A stretch of 10,243 nt of DNA from JBDRLH01 sp043813215 (GTDB lineage Bacteria; Patescibacteriota; Minisyncoccia; Minisyncoccales; JAQTPW01): positions 1 through 10,243 of the forward strand of contig JBDRLH010000021.1 in assembly GCA_043813215.1 (NCBI GenBank). Direction: 5' to 3'. The notes under the pieces are model-generated. The model was given only the letters and a program-made list of their open reading frames with translations, searched no databases and was not told the DNA's origin. Positions 1 to 3,603 of the stretch are shown here, in pieces. Position 1 is the first letter of the stretch. Every line of letters starts with the position of its first letter. The position numbers and the translations under genes are program-made.

Positions 1-21
1 GATCATTAAAAATTTTTCGAG

Positions 22-137
22 ACCCCGTACAAAAGCGGAGGGTGGAGGATTTGAACCTCCGAGGGGATTGCTCCCCAACTGGTTTTCGAGACCAGCGCTT
101 TAAACCTCTCAGCCAACCCTCCGCTTTGTTACGGGGC
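22..137 (-). repeat. Extended pre-tRNA stem around tRNA-Ser
   Basis: On the minus strand the tRNA leader (123-137, CCCCGTAACAAAGC plus a flanking base) and the trailer (22-36, GCTTTTGTACGGGG) are complementary apart from one bulge on each side. They could add about 13 bp to the acceptor stem, so the whole precursor may fold as one long rod. Seen: the complementarity. Inferred: a role in processing, or simply two arms of a dispersed palindromic repeat flanking the tRNA. Confidence 0.5.
36..122 (-). tRNA. tRNA-Ser, anticodon CGA
   Basis: This is a class II tRNA read on the minus strand. The acceptor stem is GGAGGGT paired with ACCCTCC. The anticodon stem CTGGT/ACCAG encloses the loop CTCGAAA, giving anticodon CGA, which reads UCG serine codons. 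A long variable arm (GGGG..CCCC) is typical of tRNA-Ser. The T arm is GGAGG-TTCAAAT-CCTCC, and the discriminator base is G, as in other serine tRNAs. CCA is not encoded: the discriminator is followed by CTTTTG, so a CCA-adding enzyme would be needed. The boundaries follow the 7-bp acceptor stem with U at position 8. Bases outside the mature ends can continue the pairing (see the repeat entries). Confidence 0.96.
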
Positions 138-153
138 GAGTTGCCCGATTTTG

Positions 154-184
154 CCCCGTATAATCCCGAAGGATTTGTACGGGG
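154..184. repeat. CCCCGTA-type palindromic hairpin
   Basis: CCCCGTA (154-160) pairs with TACGGGG (178-184), and AATCC (162-166) pairs with GGATT (171-175) around the tetraloop CGAA. This gives a 12-bp hairpin with a small internal loop. The same left arm can instead pair with TACGGGGC at 130-137. The 12 bp at 174-185 are also the reverse complement of 22-33 beyond the tRNA. The unit looks like a palindromic repeat family present in several partial copies around the tRNA. It is probably non-coding. Confidence 0.55.
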
Positions 185-220
185 TTCAACCGCTCTCGCA
201 CGCTTCCGAGAAACATTATA

Positions 221-379
221 TGGAATATACTGAAATTAGCGCGAACTTATTTTGAACAAAATTCCTGATTTCGTTTCCGCGCGCGAAGCGCGCGGAATAT
301 CGTCCCGTTTCGCCGCGCCTGTGGCGCGGCCAGGGAACACCGTGCGTTTTGGCCGCGAGCGAGAAGATAATTTTTGAAA
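221..379 (+). repeat. Left 159-bp inverted repeat of cassette
   Basis: These 159 bp match the reverse complement of 2301-2459 with a single substitution (C at 353, T in the other copy read in the same direction). Identity stops abruptly at both ends. Each copy contains two perfect GC-rich hairpins: 275-297 (10-bp arms TTCCGCGCGC, loop GAA) and 312-330 (8-bp arms GCCGCGCC, loop TGT). No convincing coding capacity was found; the short open frames across it lack features. It may be one arm of a cassette or a copy of a dispersed intergenic repeat. Confidence 0.93.
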
Positions 380-454
380 TAATACTATATTGTATATTAT
401 AGCTCATTGAGAATAGATTTTCCAGCCCTTCCTGAAATTAAAAAACCCTCTGCG

Positions 455-492
455 AGACAAAAGGAAAATGTTGCTCGGCTTAGCCGAGCAAC
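455..492 (-). terminator. Rho-independent terminator of the 587-aa gene
   Basis: GTTGCTCGGCT (470-480) and AGCCGAGCAAC (482-492) form a perfect 11-bp palindrome. On the minus strand it is followed by ATTTTCCTTTTGTC, a T-rich tract. It begins 15 nt after the stop codon, which fits termination of the minus-strand gene inside the cassette. Confidence 0.8.
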
Positions 493-506
493 CACGCCAG
501 CGCAAG

Positions 507-2270
507 CTAAAACATCATAAAGCCGCCACCGGAAGGTGAAATGCCAGGCGGCCGAGGAATATAGGAAGGCGCCGCCGCCGTGTATTCTATGTGGAGCTTG
601 GCTCCATAAAGGTTGCCAGAGTAATTCCAACTTCTCCCGCCATTGTACCGATTAGTTGTCCCACCATCGTTTTTAACTTGCACCATCACAGCTTCGTTAG
701 AAATAGTGTAACTGTCAACCAATTCTTGGAAGATAATATTGAGCGATGGAGACTGATTCCAAGCTCCACTAGTCCACGCTCCATCCCAATCAACCCCAGC
801 ATCAGTTAGTGGGTCAGCAACAAATTGAGCATAAGTTGTAGGTGCATCTGGATTATCCTCATCAACTCCATAAATCTTTAACTGGGGCGTACCAAATGGT
901 CCATCAGCATAGTATTGGATATATGAGACATCAATCGTGCCTTCAATAGTAACGTTCTGCCAGCGGGAAAAAATATGATAATTAGCGGGAGCATAAAAAC
1001 CTGCATAATCAACGATGTCTGTAAGGTTCAAAGTGGAATTGCCGCTATTGGCACCACCATCATCCCCACTAACCCCTACCTGTACATCCACATCAGTATC
1101 AATAAACACAGGATAGACAGCACTTTGCAGCCACTCATAGGGAACTTGAATTGATAAGCTATTATCTTTAATTACGAAACCAGCAACTCCTTCTTTGCGA
1201 GGCTCTGAAGAATCCCAGTAGCGCAGGGGTGTAAAATACCAGAGGGTTTCGCCTTGTTTGTTTTGAAATTCAATCATTCCGTCTTTCTGTTCTTTCATTG
1301 TTACATTATCTGAAAACTCAAATCCCAAATTAAGCTCCAAATAAACATTATCGGTGGCTGAGAAGATCTTTTGGTCGGGAAGCGGTAAATGATTGAAGCT
1401 CTCAATAATCAGGAATTTGGTCAGCCGGGTGGGGTCGGTTACCCATTCAAAGTCCAGTTTGCCTCCGTAGGCGTTGGACCAGTAGATGTGGTTGGGTTTG
1501 TCTGGCATCGGGGAACCAATGACATCTCTCGGCTCGGAAATTGATTGCTTGCCCTGAGCTTGTCGAAGGGTTCCATTGCTTACCCAGTTCAAATCCCCGG
1601 GAGCAATTTCCAGCCATTCGCCTCCTTTCTCGTATCTAACGATTTTTCCTTCGTTAAACTTTTCTTTGAAATAAACTGTGTAGCCAGCTTTTACCATTTC
1701 ATAGTCATAATCTTCTCTGTCTGAAGGAACAATGTCTGGAATAATGTCTTTCCATAACTCATTTGGATCGTCAGGATTTTTCTTGTAATGTATGGCTCCG
1801 ATTTGGCCTTCCCAGGTAAGTTTTGCTTTGCCATCAGGCAGAACTTCCTTTAGCCAGGTTTTGGAGTTCTGGGTTCGCATTTCAACTATTTCCTGGGCGT
1901 TGGCTGGCGGAGCCAAAAGCCAGGATTTGGAAGAACTTTTTTCTGTTTCTGGTTCGGATTTTGATGTTTCTTTGGTGGGTTCTTTATCTATTTGTTCAGA
2001 TTTTTGAGTTTTAACTTGGCTGGAAATCTCAGCTAAGGAAGATTCTGGAGTTTGGGGAAAAGAGTTGATGATGATGTTAGTGAATAAAAAAACAGCGCAA
2101 ATGACAATTAGAGCTGTTATGCCTTTTGAAACAAATTTTCCTCGGGAAGTTTTAAGAAAAGGTCTTAGGCATTTTCTATTCCAAACTAAAAGTTTTGCCT
2201 TGAAGCGAAATAAACGGGCAAGTAAGGAAGACCTCTCTCTCTGCCTATTTCTATGTGTTAGTTTTGGCAT
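507..2270 (-). CDS. Membrane-anchored extracellular protein with C-terminal beta-sandwich-like domain
   Basis: This 587-aa protein has a very basic N-terminus (1-49) and one hydrophobic helix at about 50-70 (GITALIVICAVFLFTNIIIN). That predicts an N-in signal anchor with the rest outside the cell. A charged Ser/Glu/Lys-rich linker (about 77-117) leads to a region (about 128-230) with RTQNSKTW and AIHYKKNPDDPNELWKD, a pattern I recognise from large surface proteins of candidate-phyla bacteria. A segment at about 385-395 (AVYPVFIDTDVDV) precedes a likely beta-sandwich module (about 400-563) ending KLHIEYTA. The tail is Pro/Gly-rich and ends GGGFMMF. I see no catalytic motif. Residues 234-239 (LRQAQG) come from an inserted palindromic repeat. 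The ATG lies about 10 nt after an extended -10 box. The gene lies alone between the long inverted repeats. A role in surface display or adhesion is inference. Confidence 0.85.
   Translation of the reverse strand: MPKLTHRNRQRERSSLLARLFRFKAKLLVWNRKCLRPFLKTSRGKFVSKGITALIVICAVFLFTNIIINSFPQTPESSLAEISSQVKTQKSEQIDKEPTKETSKSEPETEKSSSKSWLLAPPANAQEIVEMRTQNSKTWLKEVLPDGKAKLTWEGQIGAIHYKKNPDDPNELWKDIIPDIVPSDREDYDYEMVKAGYTVYFKEKFNEGKIVRYEKGGEWLEIAPGDLNWVSNGTLRQAQGKQSISEPRDVIGSPMPDKPNHIYWSNAYGGKLDFEWVTDPTRLTKFLIIESFNHLPLPDQKIFSATDNVYLELNLGFEFSDNVTMKEQKDGMIEFQNKQGETLWYFTPLRYWDSSEPRKEGVAGFVIKDNSLSIQVPYEWLQSAVYPVFIDTDVDVQVGVSGDDGGANSGNSTLNLTDIVDYAGFYAPANYHIFSRWQNVTIEGTIDVSYIQYYADGPFGTPQLKIYGVDEDNPDAPTTYAQFVADPLTDAGVDWDGAWTSGAWNQSPSLNIIFQELVDSYTISNEAVMVQVKNDGGTTNRYNGGRSWNYSGNLYGAKLHIEYTAAAPSYIPRPPGISPSGGGFMMF
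1552..1570. repeat. In-gene palindromic repeat encoding LRQAQG
   Basis: The 19-bp CCCTGAGCTTGTCGAAGGG is an imperfect palindrome within the 587-aa gene and reads in frame as TLRQAQG on the minus strand. I recognise this sequence and its peptide as a short repeat scattered through many environmental bacterial genomes. It seems to have been inserted without breaking the frame, in a loop-like region between two parts of the protein. Confidence 0.65.
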
Positions 2271-2280
2271 AGATTATCTT

Positions 2281-2289
2281 ATTATATCA
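2281..2289 (-). promoter_or_regulatory. Extended -10 promoter of the 587-aa gene
   Basis: On the minus strand TGATATAAT is an extended -10 box (TG-N-TATAAT). The predicted transcription start is about 4 nt before the ATG at 2270, giving an almost leaderless mRNA. The spacing to TTGAAA at the inner end of the right repeat is only 14 nt, so the extended -10 probably carries recognition. Confidence 0.6.
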
Positions 2290-2300
2290 AATCCGGACGT

Positions 2301-2459
2301 TTTCAAAAATTATCTTCTCGCTCGCGACCAAAACGCACGGTGTTCCCTGGCCGCGCCACAGGCGCGGCGAAACGGGACGATATTCCGCGCGCTTCGCGCG
2401 CGGAAACGAAATCAGGAATTTTGTTCAAAATAAGTTCGCGCTAATTTCAGTATATTCCA
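2301..2459 (-). repeat. Right 159-bp inverted repeat of cassette
   Basis: This is the reverse-oriented partner of 221-379, with 158 of 159 positions identical. Its inner end supplies TTGAAA just upstream of the extended -10 box of the 587-aa gene. Its outer end stops 2 bp before the ATG of the small membrane gene at 2462, so it occupies that gene's whole upstream region. The same two hairpins are present (8-bp stem then 10-bp stem, in mirrored order). Confidence 0.93.
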
Positions 2460-2461
2460 CT

Positions 2462-2728
2462 ATGATCTGGTTAATTATTTATTTTTTGGCCGGAGTGCTG
2501 CAGGATTTTTTAGGCACTTTGAATATGAGATATATCGCCAAGGGCAAGATTTTGCTTTCGGTTTTCAGTTCTTTTTCGGTAACAGTTGTCTATCTGCTTG
2601 TTTTGTACAATATTCTCACCAGCTTGGATTCCCAGAGAAGCATCGTAGCGATAATGGTTTATGCTTTGGGCATTGGCACGGGAACTTTTCTGGCCATGAA
2701 ATTCAAGCATGGGTTAAAAGAGCAATAA
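2462..2728 (+). CDS. Small three-helix membrane protein, DUF5698/UPF0316-like
   Basis: This 88-aa hydrophobic protein has three likely membrane helices at about 2-20, 30-52 and 60-80. The pattern of a first helix, then MRYIAKGK, a long second helix, then VYALGIGTGTFLAMKFKHG resembles the membrane half of UPF0316/DUF5698 proteins. The cytoplasmic domain of that family is absent here. Function is unknown. No Shine-Dalgarno is visible. The ATG lies 2 bp from the right inverted repeat, whose last bases (TATATT at 2451-2456) could act as a -10 box for a leaderless transcript. The hydrolase gene follows 6 nt after the stop, so the two are likely co-transcribed. The family call rests on pattern memory only. 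Confidence 0.7.
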   Translation: MIWLIIYFLAGVLQDFLGTLNMRYIAKGKILLSVFSSFSVTVVYLLVLYNILTSLDSQRSIVAIMVYALGIGTGTFLAMKFKHGLKEQ

Positions 2729-2734
2729 AAATAT

Positions 2735-3520
2735 ATGGATTACCAAGAAAATATTTTTCGATACAAAAATATTTTAATCAAATATTACGAAAGGGGTTTG
2801 GGGGAACCCATTTTGTTTTTACAAGGCGGCGGAGTAAGCCTGAATCCTTATAAAAAAATTCTGGTGGAATTGTCGGAGAAGTATCACGTCATCGCTCCGA
2901 CCCTGCCTTTTTTTTATAGTTTAGCCGTACCCAAAGAAACCTGGGGATTTGATGAATACGGCGATTTTTTCAGTAAATTTATAAAATTTCTAAATTTAAA
3001 GGAGTTAAGCGTCATCGGCCATTCCTTGGGCGGTGGCGTGGCGCTCAACTTGGCCTCAAAAAACAAAGAAATTAAAAACCTTATCGTCGTTGACTCGGCG
3101 GGCAAATCTTGCGGCTTATCCGAAAGAAGGTTTCGGTTTAATTTTCTGGTCAAAAGAAACCTTTATAACCTTTTGCATTATGGGAAACCCTGGCAAGCGC
3201 TCAAGGGCGCGAATGAGTTTTTCAAAATAATGATAAAAAACATTACCGACTGGCCGCACATTGAAGACACGCTGAGGAAATGCTTATTCGGCGACATCGG
3301 CGAGCTGAGCAAAATCAAGATTCCCACCCTGATTTTATGGGGAGAAAAAGACGAGCTGTTTTCGTCTTCGCTGGCCGAAATTATCAACAAAGAAATCCCG
3401 ACGTCCATTTTAAAATTTGTAAAGGGCAACCACGAATGGTGTTTTTTCAGACAAAACGAATTGGTTTCTTTGGTTGACCAGTGGTTGGAAATGAAAACCC
3501 TTTCTGTTCAAAAAAGCTAA
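2735..3520 (+). CDS. Alpha/beta-hydrolase fold protein
   Basis: This is a 261-aa protein of normal length for a single-domain alpha/beta hydrolase. An oxyanion-hole-type segment LFLQGGG (27-33) precedes the nucleophile elbow GHSLGG (95-100, Ser97). The likely acid is Asp206 in LWGEKDELF, and the catalytic His is His233 in KGNHEW, so the triad is complete. A helical cap region spans about 125-190. No signal peptide is seen, so it is probably cytosolic. It is likely an esterase, lipase or lysophospholipase-type enzyme, but the substrate cannot be read from sequence. It follows the small membrane gene by 6 nt. The downstream fatty-acid activation fusion makes an acyl substrate plausible, though the fusion has its own promoter. 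Confidence 0.9.
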   Translation: MDYQENIFRYKNILIKYYERGLGEPILFLQGGGVSLNPYKKILVELSEKYHVIAPTLPFFYSLAVPKETWGFDEYGDFFSKFIKFLNLKELSVIGHSLGGGVALNLASKNKEIKNLIVVDSAGKSCGLSERRFRFNFLVKRNLYNLLHYGKPWQALKGANEFFKIMIKNITDWPHIEDTLRKCLFGDIGELSKIKIPTLILWGEKDELFSSSLAEIINKEIPTSILKFVKGNHEWCFFRQNELVSLVDQWLEMKTLSVQKS

Positions 3521-3530
3521 TTTTAATATG

Positions 3531-3540
3531 GAACATGTTC
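3531..3540. promoter_or_regulatory. 10-bp palindrome GAACATGTTC
   Basis: A perfect palindrome lies in the 83-bp gap upstream of the fusion gene, about 28 bp before its -35 box. It could be an operator half-site pair, but nothing else supports this. A Gram-positive LexA box would need four bases between GAAC and GTTC, and here there are two. Confidence 0.2.
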
Positions 3541-3568
3541 GTACACTAATAAGTGGCAAAAGAAAGTC

Positions 3569-3597
3569 TTGAAAATTTGGGAATTTATTTTTAGAAT
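3569..3597 (+). promoter_or_regulatory. Sigma70-type promoter of the PlsY-FakA-FakB fusion, leaderless
   Basis: TTGAAA (3569-3574) and TAGAAT (3592-3597) are separated by exactly 17 nt. A start 7 nt after the -10 box falls on the A of the ATG at 3604, so the mRNA should be leaderless. This is the best-spaced promoter in the window. It implies the fusion gene is transcribed independently of the hydrolase pair. Confidence 0.72.
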
Positions 3598-3603
3598 TAT
3601 CTA

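Larger units (their letters stand above)
221..2459. mobile_element. Putative inverted-repeat gene cassette (MIC-like or invertible)
   Basis: Two nearly identical 159-bp inverted repeats enclose about 1.9 kb that contains one complete gene with its own promoter and terminator, and no transposase, integrase or invertase. This resembles mobile insertion cassettes, which are non-autonomous elements with passenger genes moved by enzymes encoded elsewhere. It could equally be a segment inverted by homologous recombination, or a gene that happens to lie between two copies of a dispersed palindromic repeat. No target-site duplication is evident: the left flank ends CATTATA and the right flank begins CTATGAT. 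Confidence 0.42.

Noticed and set aside
216..407. Short minus-strand open frame over the left inverted repeat
   Set aside because: It lies on GC-rich palindromes, has no domain or usable ribosome site, and its equivalent in the right repeat is just the mirrored repeat sequence.
2065..2433. 122-codon plus-strand open frame over the 5' part of the 587-aa gene and the right repeat
   Set aside because: It is antisense to a well-supported gene and then runs through repeat palindromes. Its composition does not look like a real protein.
212..2466. Target-site duplication flanking the cassette
   Set aside because: The left flank CATTATA and right flank CTATGAT share no convincing direct repeat. A mere TA is not evidence.
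3531..3540. LexA/SOS box at GAACATGTTC
   Set aside because: The Gram-positive SOS box needs GAAC and GTTC separated by four bases. Here the gap is two, so only a generic palindrome is listed.
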